Numbered from the stretch's first letter, positions 7,347 to 16,135 are shown. The stretch: DNA of 64,000 bases from Sphingobacteriales bacterium (GCA_016700115.1 CP064999.1:186001-250000); one strand, 5' to 3'. Numbers and translations are program-made. Notes: a model not told the origin generated them from the letters alone.

Positions 7347-9872
7347 CTATTCGGGTTCATTTACAAAACTTTCTTCATAGTCTTTTCGGCTCAAAACGGT
7401 GTCGTAAAGACCTACGTCTTGCCCTTCGTGTTTATTAATTCCAATATATTCCAAACTTGCATCTTCATAGCGTTTGAATTTGTAAACGGCATCGTTCATC
7501 AAAGCAGAATTGAACACGCCAAGACTTACCAATAATTCAAAGTCCTTTACAGAAAGTCCTGTTACTTTTTTGAAAAGTCCCGGTTCCAATTGTGTGATTA
7601 CGTCTTTTAGGCTTCGCTCTCGGTAGTCTGTTAAGTACATAAATACTGGAATACGGGTAGCAAACTTGATTAGCTTTTCTTGGATTTGCTTTCTCAGGCT
7701 CTTGTATTTCTTTTCTTCGTCAGACAATTCAGTTTTCTCTTTTTTAGTTAGGTCTCGGTCGTTGGCTTCTTTTTTGGCTTTTTTAACAGCTTCCGATTTG
7801 TTGATAATGGTTTCAATGTCCTGATTCAAGTTTCTAAAGCCTTCAATGTTCATCAAAGCTTGCATGGCTTCTTCGTTTGCCATCAGTCGGGCTAGCGTGT
7901 TGTTGTCCACGTTTACGAGCAATGCACTTTCCCAACGTCTTGCCAATAGGGTGGCAGTTGTGCCACTCATTGCAATGTCCAAAATACCTGCTGCATCTAC
8001 TTGTTTCATCGAACTGCCATCATAAGCCAATACAGGAAGGAAATTGATAAATTCTTCGACATTCTTTTCGGGATTCGATTCATTGACATTTAGCCGGCAA
8101 GCATAATCAGCTATCTGACGTAATGCTCTGTTTGGAGCAAAGTCAAACACATAACATTCTTCTTTCAGAATTTCTTCTTTGTTGGGCGATTTGTTGTCTG
8201 GGTTTTTGATTACCCACGGCGTTTGCACTCGGAAAGCTGCCTGAAAATAAGTTTCGGGGCTGGAAGAATTGCGCAACATAAAAATACCCGTCCACGGTTT
8301 CACTGAAACTCCGGTGGTGAGTTTACCACAAGAAAGCGTAATGGTTTTTGATTCCAATGGATTGTCGGTCATTGCATCTAAAACAGGTGGTAAGGCTTGA
8401 ACGCCAATGCCTGCTTGCGTACCTGCTGCAACCACTACGGTATAGTCGTGGTAGAACTTGTTTTGGCGCTGTTTGAGCAAATTTGCCATTGCGTGGCAAG
8501 CTGCTACGGTTGGCAGAAACCAAAACGTATGATTTAATACATTGAGTAATGGAGCGTGTGAAAACGGCAAAGGCGGCTTTTTCGCACCCATTTTCAAGTT
8601 GTCAACTGTGGTTTCGCTGATTGAACCCCGAATCAAATCCAACCATTTTTGAACTTCGTCTTCGTATTTGAAACGGGCTTTTGAGCCTTCGCCTTCTGCT
8701 GAAAAGAATATGTTTAAATCAAACCCATCAAATTCGCCTAATTCTGCAATTTTACAGATAGAATCGGGCAATTGGTAAGTCATCATAACCATTCGGGGTA
8801 AGGAAGCATAAGGATTAGTCCCTTTGGAATCGTCCCATTCAGCTTTGGCTCTTTGTTCGTCCGAATACGTCCAGTTGAAGATTTGTTCTTCTATAAACTC
8901 ACCCGAAGCAATGGCTTTAAATGGCGTACCTGATAAATACAAATAATGATGGGTAGTGATGGGCATGGCTTCTTCGTCAAAGTATTCTATGCCTTCACCT
9001 TCGCCAAATTCCAATTCTTTTTTGCCCTCGGCTTCAAAAAGCTCTTTGGCGTTCTCTCGCCAAGCGCCGTAGTGGTACTCGTCAAAAATTACACAATCCC
9101 AATTGGTGGCGTGTACCCATTCGTTTTTGGTTTTGATTCCGCCTGTGCTGGTGTTTTTGCCTAAATAGTCTTGAAACGAACCAAAACAAACGATGGGTTT
9201 GCTTATATTGGCATCGGTATAGTTTAAATGCCCGTCTTTTTTAGTGGTTATGAACTGCCAACCGGAAAAATCTACATGGGTTTTTAGGTCTTCTTCCCAA
9301 GCATTTTCAACAGCCGGCTTGAAAGTCAGTACCAATATTTTTGTCCAGCCCATTTTTTTTGCCATCTGATAGGCGGCGAAGGTTTTTCCGAACCGCATTT
9401 TGGCATTCCACAAAAAGTGCGGGGTTTTGTCTTTATTTTCTTTTTTGAAACTTTTGAAGTAGGCAATGGATTTATTGACCGCTTCTTCCTGCTCGGGTCG
9501 CATACCGAAAGTAAGCGTTCGGTTGGCTTCGGTGCATCCACCAGTTTTGATTTCCCAAATGGCTTTGCGTAAATCGTTTAAGGTGCATTTGAACCATTCA
9601 CCTTCAGGATTAGCAAAACATTGCTTTCGTAAATGACGGTGAATATCGTGGTCGGTAAAAGAACTGCCATCACGTTTCATTGCCGATTCTTCAAATACAA
9701 TTCTATAGGAAATAGCTGCCGTCCCTAACTGCTCTTTGATACGTGTTTGTGCATCACGGTCGGTATAACCTATTTTGAGCAAACCCTTGTGCGTAGCCAC
9801 ACCCACCAACTCATAAGCATAAATGGTAGGGTTGGTGGAAGGGCGGGGTGGAAAAAATTCTTTTTTACTCAT
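7347..9872 (-). CDS. GIY-YIG nuclease / SF2 helicase fusion (restriction subunit)
   Basis: An 841-residue protein, the last gene of the restriction-modification-like operon. Residues about 17-90 resemble a GIY-YIG nuclease of the T5orf172 type (IYAYELVG, GLLKIGYTDRDAQTRIKEQ, SSFTDHDIHRHL). A superfamily 2 helicase follows: Walker A as AKMRFGKT (157-164), Walker B as VIFDEYHYG (D264, E265, H267), motif III as YLSGTPFKAI, and motif VI as YFQAAFRVQTPW. This resembles restriction translocases that couple ATP-driven movement to cleavage. The C-terminal 250 residues are helical and lysine-rich with no assigned domain. Its ATG overlaps the rhuM stop (ATGA). A 25-codon near-copy of its 5' end lies at 10893-10988. 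Nuclease activity is inferred from family resemblance only. Confidence 0.85.
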   Translation of the reverse strand: MSKKEFFPPRPSTNPTIYAYELVGVATHKGLLKIGYTDRDAQTRIKEQLGTAAISYRIVFEESAMKRDGSSFTDHDIHRHLRKQCFANPEGEWFKCTLNDLRKAIWEIKTGGCTEANRTLTFGMRPEQEEAVNKSIAYFKSFKKENKDKTPHFLWNAKMRFGKTFAAYQMAKKMGWTKILVLTFKPAVENAWEEDLKTHVDFSGWQFITTKKDGHLNYTDANISKPIVCFGSFQDYLGKNTSTGGIKTKNEWVHATNWDCVIFDEYHYGAWRENAKELFEAEGKKELEFGEGEGIEYFDEEAMPITTHHYLYLSGTPFKAIASGEFIEEQIFNWTYSDEQRAKAEWDDSKGTNPYASLPRMVMMTYQLPDSICKIAELGEFDGFDLNIFFSAEGEGSKARFKYEDEVQKWLDLIRGSISETTVDNLKMGAKKPPLPFSHAPLLNVLNHTFWFLPTVAACHAMANLLKQRQNKFYHDYTVVVAAGTQAGIGVQALPPVLDAMTDNPLESKTITLSCGKLTTGVSVKPWTGIFMLRNSSSPETYFQAAFRVQTPWVIKNPDNKSPNKEEILKEECYVFDFAPNRALRQIADYACRLNVNESNPEKNVEEFINFLPVLAYDGSSMKQVDAAGILDIAMSGTTATLLARRWESALLVNVDNNTLARLMANEEAMQALMNIEGFRNLNQDIETIINKSEAVKKAKKEANDRDLTKKEKTELSDEEKKYKSLRKQIQEKLIKFATRIPVFMYLTDYRERSLKDVITQLEPGLFKKVTGLSVKDFELLVSLGVFNSALMNDAVYKFKRYEDASLEYIGINKHEGQDVGLYDTVLSRKDYEESFVNEPE

Positions 9873-10867
9873 TTCTTTTTCAGTTTTTTCAATTGATTTT
9901 CAGCCTGCTCAATACTCGCTATAAATTGTTTCTCCACTTCGGATAGTTCGTATGCTGATTTGCTTTTATAGCTCGTATATTCTGCCAGAGCTTTTTGTTG
10001 TGCGATTTCTGCCGAGATTTTTCCTGCATGGCTAAGTACTTCTTGTCGGCTCATTTTTATGAATCCGTCCAACACTTCAATCCAATCTTTCATGTGCATG
10101 GGCTTGCGCTGCATGGCATTGATTTCAGCAATATCCAAATAAGCGGAAACCAGGCGATTGAGAATAGCCAACTCTTCTTCCGACAAATAATTTTTTGCCA
10201 CGCCTATCTCTTGCTTTGTAGGCTTCTTGCCCTTGAATACCGTTAAGCCCATAAAGGGCAAAGCGGAATTAGCGCGTTGAAAAATGACTTCGGCTGCTGT
10301 GTGCCCGTGGGCTGCCCAATGCAATTTGTTTTGAACCGTTTGAAAAAACTGTTGAGTAATACCTGCTCGCGGGTCGTAGTCCATACTGGTGGCATAAATT
10401 TCAAGCACTTTTCGGTAAAAAACCTTTTCAGATGAACGAATGTCCCTAATGCGGTCGAGCAATTCTTCGAAATAGCCCCCTCCTTGTTTGAGCAAGTCAT
10501 CGTTCATGGTAAAGCCCTTGATTAAATACTCCCGCAAGCGTTCGGTGGCCCAAATGCGAAACTGTGTGCCCCGAAGCGATTTCACTCTGTAACCTACTGA
10601 TATGATGACATCTAAGTTGTAGTGGTTTATATCGTAGTTTTTACCGTCTGTTGCAGTTGTTCGGAATTTCCGAACAACTGCATTTTCCTGCAATTCGCCT
10701 TCTTCAAAAATGTGTTTGATATGTTCGCTAATATTCGATTTGGATGACTGAAACAGCTCCACCATATCTGACTGGGTAAGCCAAACGGTGTTTTCGGTTA
10801 ACTGAACTTGTATCTTGGTGTTACCGTCTTCGGTTTGGTAGATGAGTATGTTTTGTTGTTCTTTCAT
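9869..10867 (-). CDS. RhuM-family protein
   Basis: A 332-residue protein of the virulence RhuM family (function unknown; first named in Salmonella pathogenicity island 3, widespread in mobile and defence-related loci). The typical N-terminal part is IQVQLTENTVWLTQSDMVELF, a winged-helix-like segment, then NISEHIKHIFEEGELQENAVVRKFRTTATDGKNYDINHYNLDVIISVGYRVKSLRGTQFRIWATERLREYLIKGF. The C-terminal half is helical and ends in a coiled coil rich in Lys. It lies inside the restriction operon, its stop overlapping the helicase start by 4 nt. Upstream is a vestige of another helicase 5' end, so rhuM seems to have arrived together with, or in front of, the present helicase allele. Its role in the locus is unknown. 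Confidence 0.88.
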   Translation of the reverse strand: MKEQQNILIYQTEDGNTKIQVQLTENTVWLTQSDMVELFQSSKSNISEHIKHIFEEGELQENAVVRKFRTTATDGKNYDINHYNLDVIISVGYRVKSLRGTQFRIWATERLREYLIKGFTMNDDLLKQGGGYFEELLDRIRDIRSSEKVFYRKVLEIYATSMDYDPRAGITQQFFQTVQNKLHWAAHGHTAAEVIFQRANSALPFMGLTVFKGKKPTKQEIGVAKNYLSEEELAILNRLVSAYLDIAEINAMQRKPMHMKDWIEVLDGFIKMSRQEVLSHAGKISAEIAQQKALAEYTSYKSKSAYELSEVEKQFIASIEQAENQLKKLKKK

Positions 10868-10892
10868 TTGTCTGCATTAGCATTTACTGGGT

Positions 10893-10988
10893 TTATTGGT
10901 TTATAGGATTACTCACCCCCACCAATTCATAAGCATAAATGGTGGGATTGGTGGACGGACGGGGTGGAAAGAATTCTTTTTTACTCAT
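10893..10988 (-). pseudogene. Vestigial 5' end of a second GIY-YIG/helicase allele
   Basis: This 31-codon frame starts MSKKEFFPP and matches the first 25 codons of the helicase at 9872 residue for residue, then runs into unrelated codons and stops. Seven codons differ between the copies (F6, R10, P11, N14, P15, E21, G24) and every difference is synonymous. Its ATG follows the methylase stop with one base between (TAATATG), which is where an intact helicase gene would be expected. It is best read as the leftover of the original helicase after replacement by the rhuM-helicase segment from a related locus. Confidence 0.85.
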
Positions 10989-10989
10989 A

Positions 10990-12495
10990 TTATTCCATTG
11001 GTCTTATTAAGGTATCAATGAACTCAATTTCACTGTCTGTGATGCCATATTTTGCAAATAATTTCTCATCAGTCCATTCTTCGTTGAAATCTTGGATAGG
11101 AACGAAAGCAAATACTCCCCTAGAAATATTTTGTGTGTTTTTGATTAGCGACATCATAAATCGGAAAAAACGCGTTTGCATATATTTTGCCACATTCTCT
11201 GCAATTTTTTTGTTTTTGTAAATTCCAACAACTAGATATGTCTCTGTACTACAAGACATTTTATCAGCAACAATTGGTTTACTAATTATTTGGTGAGGAT
11301 ATGAGTCTCCACCTGGACTGGCTTTGGAAACCAAGACTTTTATTTCTTTAACCCAATGCTTATTCTTTATCACTTGTTCTTCGCTTACAAATCCATTATC
11401 TCCAAATCTATATAGCAGGATATTATGCTTATCCGTTTTACTCTTTTTGAAACCTGAAAAATTAGAATCAAGTCCGAATGGTTTTCTTGCACTTACACTT
11501 TCATCAAATGTCTTTTCATTAAACTTTTTCACTTTTCTAAGTATCTCAATGGCTTCATTGTATCTTACAAAGACGTCAGACTTTGGCTCTAATAACGGTC
11601 TTTTTGAAGTACTTAAAACTGCCCCATTTTTGTAATTCGTAATTGTACAATCTCCTTTATTTTCTCTATCCCAAAGAAAATAGCAAACTCCACCACGAAT
11701 ATTCAAACCGGGAAAGCAGTCAGACGTTTCTGGAAAATCGTGTATCTGAGCCAATCTTTTATCTTTCAGCATTTCATCTCTAAATTCATCAAGTCCTTTT
11801 CCGCCTGAATACCATCTTGCAGGAACAATCATTGAAAGGTATCTTGGATTTAGTTTTTTTGCTTGTTCTATAAATTTGTGATAAAGTGAAATTGCACCTG
11901 AATCACGACCACCACCATCGCTCATTTGATATGGCGGATTTCCAACGATAACGTCAAACTTCATATTGAATATTTTTGCTGGTTTGTCTGTGTGAATAAA
12001 ATTGTAAGCGTATGTTTCTAAGGCATCATCACGGTCATATGATTCTTGATTTGCACCGCAATAGGTGCATTTTCCGTTTTGCCAAGTATGTTTCATTCGT
12101 TTGTAGCGAATGTTTCCTTGTTCATCATTAAATGTGTCACAAATGGAGTATTTACCATTGGCAGTTTTGGAGCAATACACGCTTCTGCGAGATAGCAAGG
12201 CCGTTAAATCGGTAATGGCAATGCCATACAACTGTTGGCTAAAAATGTGGTTTATACGTTCCTGTTTGTCGGGAATTTGGGTTTCCAAACCTACCATTAG
12301 TCGCTTTGCCATTTCCCGTAAAAACACACCACTCTTAGAAACAGGGTCTAAAAACTTGGCGTTTGGGTTGCTCCACAACTCGGCAGGAAGCAAGTCCAAA
12401 ATATCATTTACCAAGTTGGGTGGGGTAAAAACTTCGTCATTGCTCAGATTAGCCAGGCAAGTAAGTACATCAGGGTTATAGTTCAAGTTGTTCAT
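10990..12495 (-). CDS. Eco57I-like N6-adenine DNA methyltransferase
   Basis: A 501-residue DNA methylase of the Eco57I restriction-modification type, expected to methylate adenine in the host's recognition site. The catalytic motif IV is IVGNPPYQ (N186-Y189), followed by the family segment GAISLYHKFIEQAKKL and the SMIVPARWYSGGKGLDEFRDEML block. The SAM-binding motif I position reads FLDPVSKSGVF (48-58), more degenerate than the usual DPxxGSG. Four cysteines (C108, C119, C143, C146; the last pair in GKCTYCGANQ) could bind zinc. The C-terminal 250 residues are likely to carry target recognition. It overlaps the upstream methylase gene by 20 nt in another frame, which suggests translational coupling. 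Confidence 0.87.
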   Translation of the reverse strand: MNNLNYNPDVLTCLANLSNDEVFTPPNLVNDILDLLPAELWSNPNAKFLDPVSKSGVFLREMAKRLMVGLETQIPDKQERINHIFSQQLYGIAITDLTALLSRRSVYCSKTANGKYSICDTFNDEQGNIRYKRMKHTWQNGKCTYCGANQESYDRDDALETYAYNFIHTDKPAKIFNMKFDVIVGNPPYQMSDGGGRDSGAISLYHKFIEQAKKLNPRYLSMIVPARWYSGGKGLDEFRDEMLKDKRLAQIHDFPETSDCFPGLNIRGGVCYFLWDRENKGDCTITNYKNGAVLSTSKRPLLEPKSDVFVRYNEAIEILRKVKKFNEKTFDESVSARKPFGLDSNFSGFKKSKTDKHNILLYRFGDNGFVSEEQVIKNKHWVKEIKVLVSKASPGGDSYPHQIISKPIVADKMSCSTETYLVVGIYKNKKIAENVAKYMQTRFFRFMMSLIKNTQNISRGVFAFVPIQDFNEEWTDEKLFAKYGITDSEIEFIDTLIRPME

Positions 12496-13165
12496 CAGTA
12501 GCTATTTGATATAAACTAATTGGCTTAAATGTTTGTACGGGTGTTGGTATAAAAGCATCTTCACCAAGGTCAGAAAACAAATTCGGGGTTTCTAAAGGTC
12601 TGTTTTCTAATAAGGATTTAAATTTGAAATCCCGTCTTACTACAAGGTTTCCCGAAATCAGTTTCCATTCAGAAAAAACAATGAAGTCTTTAATTAGCCC
12701 TGCGGTTTTAAGGGTTAGTGCGTCACCGTGAATAATGTTTTTCGATAAAACATATCGAATTGATTTTATAATTTTAGAATTGGCATCGGGCTGAAAGAGG
12801 CTGTTATAAAACTGACAAAAAATTTGCAGTAACCTATGTCTGCACTCAACAACGTTGTCTAACAATAAGTCTATACCATATATGCTGCTAACTGCCAGAA
12901 AAGCATATCTTTCAAATTCAATTTGGCTATGCTTGTACCTGTCGGCAACAACTTTTAACTTTCTTCTTAATATCTCGGTTAAGAAATTTCCGTTACCACA
13001 GGCAGGTTCAAGGAAGGTAGAGTCAATTCGTTCTGTTTCATGCTTTACCAAATCAAGCATAGCGTTTACTTCACGTTCGTTCGTAAACACTTCACCGTGG
13101 TCGGCAACCCGCTTTTTAGATTTTACTTGTTTATCTGTCTTTATTTCGTCTGTCAATTCTTTCAC
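12476..13165 (-). CDS. Partial N6-methyltransferase subunit (SAM-binding motif, no NPPY)
   Basis: The first gene of the restriction operon, 229 residues. Motif I is canonical (FLEPACGNGNFLTEIL, 51-66) and is preceded by GEVFTNEREVNAMLDLV, as in N6-adenine methylases of type I/Eco57I kind. The later IYGIDLLLDNVVECRHRLL block fits motif II/III. The catalytic NPPY/F motif is absent and the frame ends about where it would occur (EWKLISGNLVVRRDFKF). The next gene has NPPY but a weak motif I, so the two may act as a split or paired methylase. An alternative is that this gene lost its catalytic half. The ATG start MKELTDEIKTDKQVKSKKRVADHGEVF looks natural. Confidence 0.8.
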   Translation of the reverse strand: MKELTDEIKTDKQVKSKKRVADHGEVFTNEREVNAMLDLVKHETERIDSTFLEPACGNGNFLTEILRRKLKVVADRYKHSQIEFERYAFLAVSSIYGIDLLLDNVVECRHRLLQIFCQFYNSLFQPDANSKIIKSIRYVLSKNIIHGDALTLKTAGLIKDFIVFSEWKLISGNLVVRRDFKFKSLLENRPLETPNLFSDLGEDAFIPTPVQTFKPISLYQIATDEQLEL

Positions 13166-13611
13166 TTTATTTTCAAAAATTCTCAGTCTGTAAATTTAGT
13201 TTTTTCTGTCTGTTGGTCTGTCAGAGGGTTAGCTCATGTGTCAGCAAAACCCAATGTGCCGATTTCGGGTCGGTTGGACTTTTTACACTGACGCACAACA
13301 TTTACCTTAAACACAACAAATTGCTCACAAACACCTAAACAACCCGCATTAACCCAAATAAATTACCCGCTAATATACAACATAATTAAAGCAACTAACA
13401 CAAAAAATCCCTCACCAAAATAACAGTAAAGGATTTCTAACACCATTTTAATGCTTTTACTTATTCATTGCTCTTTTCTTTTTTCACTTCAATAACATCA
13501 AACTGAATTGCGTTTCAAATATGGAAAACAAAACGCAGTTTTCATCAATAAAAAACAACAAAAAATAACGATTGGTAAAACTTAAATTGAAATACTTTTA
13601 AACATTCCGAA
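13166..13611. other. Divergent intergenic region
   Basis: This AT-rich spacer separates the restriction operon (minus) from the PaiB-like gene (plus) and must hold both promoters. A TTG (13572-13574) followed after 18 nt by TACTTTTA (13593-13600) resembles the Bacteroidota -33/-7 pattern but leaves only about 12 nt before the start codon, so I do not call it. An 83-codon frame at 13040-13291 is a shadow of the methylase gene. Confidence 0.4.
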
Positions 13612-14280
13612 ATGTATAACCTTCCGTATTTTAAAGAAGAAGACAAACAAATCTTGCTACAGTTTCTGAATGAATATCCGTTTGCATTTCTTACAGGCAG
13701 CTTTGCAAACGGAAAACAAGTAGCTACACAAATTCCAATACTCGTTGAAGAACAGGATGATTGTTTAATTCTCCAAGGCCACATTATGCGACAAACAGAC
13801 CATCATAAAGCGTTTATTGAAAACCCTCAAGCACTTACCGTATTCACCGGGCCAAACGCTTATGTGAGTGCTTCTTGGTATTCAAATCCCCAAATAGGTT
13901 CAACATGGAATTACATGAGCGTTCACCTGAAAGGTAATATCCGCTTTTTGGATGAAAAAGCCTTGATTTCCCTCCTGAAAAAACTAACCTTGCGGTTTGA
14001 AAACAACAACCTGACTTCTCCAACCATTTATGATAATCTTCCGGTTGAGTTTTTAAAAAAGATGCTGCCTGCAATAGTTGCTTTTGAAATAAAAGTAGAG
14101 GCAATCGAAAATGTTTTCAAACTCAGTCAGAACAGAGATGAAAATAGCTACCTGAACATTATTTCCCAACTCGAAAAGTTGGGCGGAGATAGTGCGCTGA
14201 TTGCAGAACAAATGAAAAAACGAAAGGAAAAACTTTTCCCTCCTGATGTGGAATGGGACAGCAATAAGTTCTTATCCTGA
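13612..14280 (+). CDS. PaiB-family FMN-binding regulator
   Basis: A 222-residue protein of the PaiB/FMN-binding split-barrel family, named for a Bacillus repressor of sporulation and protease genes. Family segments in order are MYNLPYFKEEDKQILLQFLNEYPFAFL (N-terminal helix and first strand), QIPILVEEQDDCLILQGHIMRQTDHHKAF (flavin-barrel strand with the conserved HIMRQ...H), TVFTGPNAYVSASWYSNP, STWNYMSVHLKGNI, and a C-terminal LSQNRDENSYLNIISQLEK block. The conserved W-Y-x(6)-TWNY pattern is complete. No DNA-binding domain is obvious, so a flavin-dependent enzyme role is also possible. It is a single gene, not coupled to its neighbours. Confidence 0.9.
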   Translation: MYNLPYFKEEDKQILLQFLNEYPFAFLTGSFANGKQVATQIPILVEEQDDCLILQGHIMRQTDHHKAFIENPQALTVFTGPNAYVSASWYSNPQIGSTWNYMSVHLKGNIRFLDEKALISLLKKLTLRFENNNLTSPTIYDNLPVEFLKKMLPAIVAFEIKVEAIENVFKLSQNRDENSYLNIISQLEKLGGDSALIAEQMKKRKEKLFPPDVEWDSNKFLS

Positions 14281-14420
14281 GATGATTTACAGGCTTTTTA
14301 TTTTATGAATTCAATCAGGTTTGACAATAAAACTGAGAGAATTTGTTTTTAAACGTTTAGTAGTAGCTTCAAGGGCACCTATACACATAAATGCAATATG
14401 CTCTACCCTATTAAAGAGTA

Positions 14421-14492
14421 TCAGAAGTCATAACTGCTAAACAATAAAACGAAGAAAAACAAAATGGCTGTTTTAGAAACTATACTTTTCAT
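14421..14492 (-). pseudogene. Stump of a third small lipoprotein gene
   Basis: The 23-codon frame starts MKSIVSKTAILFFFVLLFSS and is nearly identical to the first 20 codons of the lipoprotein at 17685. The conserved lipobox cysteine and everything after it are missing: the frame runs into YDF and stops. The preceding spacer and hairpin are the same as in the other two units, so this is the decayed third lipoprotein of the array. Confidence 0.85.
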
Positions 14493-14526
14493 GGTTTGTA
14501 CTTTAATTGTTTTACAAAAAATGAAA

Positions 14527-14568
14527 GGTTTGCAATCAGGTGCTGCTACCAGTACCTGATTGCAAACC
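14527..14568 (-). terminator. Conserved inter-gene hairpin, copy 3
   Basis: The arms GGTTTGCAATCAGGT and ACCTGATTGCAAACC pair perfectly around a 12-nt loop, 13 nt after the stop of the orphan peptidase fragment. On the minus strand it is followed by TTTCATTTTTT, so it can act as an intrinsic terminator or attenuator before the lipoprotein stump. Confidence 0.65.
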
Positions 14569-14581
14569 CTTGTAACCATGT

Positions 14582-15289
14582 TTAGTAGCCGTAGCTGCTA
14601 AACAATGCATTGAAATCTGTTTGTGTGTTGCTATTTAAATCGGGTACAATAGCAGCCAATTGAGTTCTGAAGGTAGGTATGCTTGTAACATCTGAGGTAA
14701 GCGCGTGGTATAGTTGTAAAAGTGTAAAGTCTTTTACATTGTCGGTAATACTTGAATGTTCCAAAAGGCCAATCGGGTTAGAGTTGTTGTCATCAGCTAA
14801 ATCATGCATTAAACCCCATGGAATAAAATTAATGGGATCATCGGGAGGGCTATATTTAAAGTGATGAGGTTCTAAACAATTACCATGTCTTAATCTTTCT
14901 ATATCGGCTGTAGTAGCATTAGTGCCGGCAATACTATGATTCAACCCATAATACCGGTCTGCCAAATAGTAGCCCATTTCATTTGCCCATGTTTCTACCA
15001 CTTCTACCCTGTCGGCTCCGGGGGCAGTTCCATCTCCGTAACCAAAATGGGCTATGGTGTAGGCTACTTCTGCAATCCAGTAACCGTTTCCCACTTTTCG
15101 GTAATGTACGGCATGGGCAAGTTCGTGGTATGTGGTACGATTTACTATGTCTGATGGATTATCTGAAATAGATAAGACTACATCGGGTAAAAAGGTGGTA
15201 AAGTAGGTAGTAAGAAAGGGAAGGGTGATGCTTGCCGCTTGTAAGACCATGCTTGTGTGAAGGTTAGGATCGTATAATGAATTAGACAA
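14582..15289 (-). CDS. Orphan C-terminal metallopeptidase cassette (unit 3)
   Basis: A 235-residue frame equal to the last roughly 215 residues of the full-length peptidase at 17775-19892, without signal peptide or middle domains. Homology begins at LQAASITLPFLTTYFTTFLPDVVL. The zinc motif YHELAHAVHY is intact, as are the candidate third ligand in VVETWANEMGYYLADRYYG and the C-terminus ALFSSYGY. The first 14 residues (MSNSLYDPNLHTSM) are unrelated. The listed start is a TTG preceded by an AGGAG 7 nt away; an ATG at 15250 is the alternative. Between YYGLNHS and the LLQLYHALTSDV block about 60 residues differ from the other copies. It may be a silent recombination donor, an orphan module or decaying DNA. 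Confidence 0.7.
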   Translation of the reverse strand: MSNSLYDPNLHTSMVLQAASITLPFLTTYFTTFLPDVVLSISDNPSDIVNRTTYHELAHAVHYRKVGNGYWIAEVAYTIAHFGYGDGTAPGADRVEVVETWANEMGYYLADRYYGLNHSIAGTNATTADIERLRHGNCLEPHHFKYSPPDDPINFIPWGLMHDLADDNNSNPIGLLEHSSITDNVKDFTLLQLYHALTSDVTSIPTFRTQLAAIVPDLNSNTQTDFNALFSSYGY

Positions 15290-15400
15290 GGTTGCTCCTT
15301 TTACAAAACATACATTTCAGATTTTATGAGCCATAGCTTGGCCAGATTACTCAACTCACGAAGCTATAGTTTGCGCAAGTGACTTGATAAAATATACACC

Positions 15401-16045
15401 CTACTCTACCACCCGAAAACAGAAACTTCCACTTTTATTAAATGCCGCTTCCGATATAATGTTGTATGATGAATCAGGACTTAAAGTTAACAGGTAGTAG
15501 TTATTATTGATGCCTCCGTTGGTAGTAAAATATTGGGTCATCAACTCGCCCGGGCATCGTTTTTGGAAATCAACCTCCTGATTTGGAGTTGCGCCCAAAC
15601 CTAACCAATACACACCTACCTTGTGTGGAATTAACCGAAGACTAAACTGATATCTGCTATTTTGGTACAAAAAAACGATATGCCGCAATACATGTCCAGG
15701 GTCAGAACTATCAAAAACAGCACCCGTATCGGCAATTAAAGTAAAGTTCTGAAATCCCTGCGGAGAAGGAACAGTATCTATCTTTGCCATATATAAAAAG
15801 TTATATAACGGAAGGTTTTCTACCTTGTAGTAATTTAATGAATTAGAATCGAGCAGCATGTCCGAAAAATTGGCATATATCGTAAGTGTATCATTAATGT
15901 GGAAGGTGTCTTGTGCAGGATATACTGTGTAAGGAAGGTGAAATTCGTAATTATCATTGCAATCCATATCAAAAAAAAGCCTGCAATTGCTAAACAATAA
16001 AACGAAGAAAAACAAAATGACTGTTTTAGAAACTACGCTTTTCAT
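15401..16045 (-). CDS. Small lipoprotein B of the peptidase array
   Basis: A 214-residue predicted lipoprotein: MKSVVSKTVILFFFVLLFSNC has a hydrophobic core and a lipobox-like LFSNC. The family is unknown to me. It is homologous to lipoprotein A (17029-17685). The first 30 residues, YPAQDTFHINDT, LLDSNSLNYYKVEN and QEVDFQKRCPGELM are shared, while the central 70 residues and much of the C-terminal third differ. It follows an orphan peptidase cassette and a conserved hairpin. Its fixed position after each peptidase copy and its localised divergence suggest a partner, possibly an inhibitor or immunity protein, of the preceding peptidase. That role is inference. Confidence 0.75.
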   Translation of the reverse strand: MKSVVSKTVILFFFVLLFSNCRLFFDMDCNDNYEFHLPYTVYPAQDTFHINDTLTIYANFSDMLLDSNSLNYYKVENLPLYNFLYMAKIDTVPSPQGFQNFTLIADTGAVFDSSDPGHVLRHIVFLYQNSRYQFSLRLIPHKVGVYWLGLGATPNQEVDFQKRCPGELMTQYFTTNGGINNNYYLLTLSPDSSYNIISEAAFNKSGSFCFRVVE

Positions 16046-16083
16046 GGTTTGTACTTTAATTGTTTTACAAAAAAATGAAAGGT

Positions 16084-16119
16084 TTGCAATCAGGTACTGC
16101 TTTCGGTACCTGATTGCAA
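16084..16119 (-). terminator. Conserved inter-gene hairpin, copy 2
   Basis: The arms TTGCAATCAGGTAC and GTACCTGATTGCAA pair perfectly around an 8-nt loop, 16 nt after the stop of the second orphan peptidase cassette. The stem is partly re-paired compared with the other copies (GTAC closing pairs), so paired positions changed together. It is followed on the minus strand by TTTCATTTTTTTG. Confidence 0.65.
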
Positions 16120-16135
16120 GTTTTTGTAACCATGT

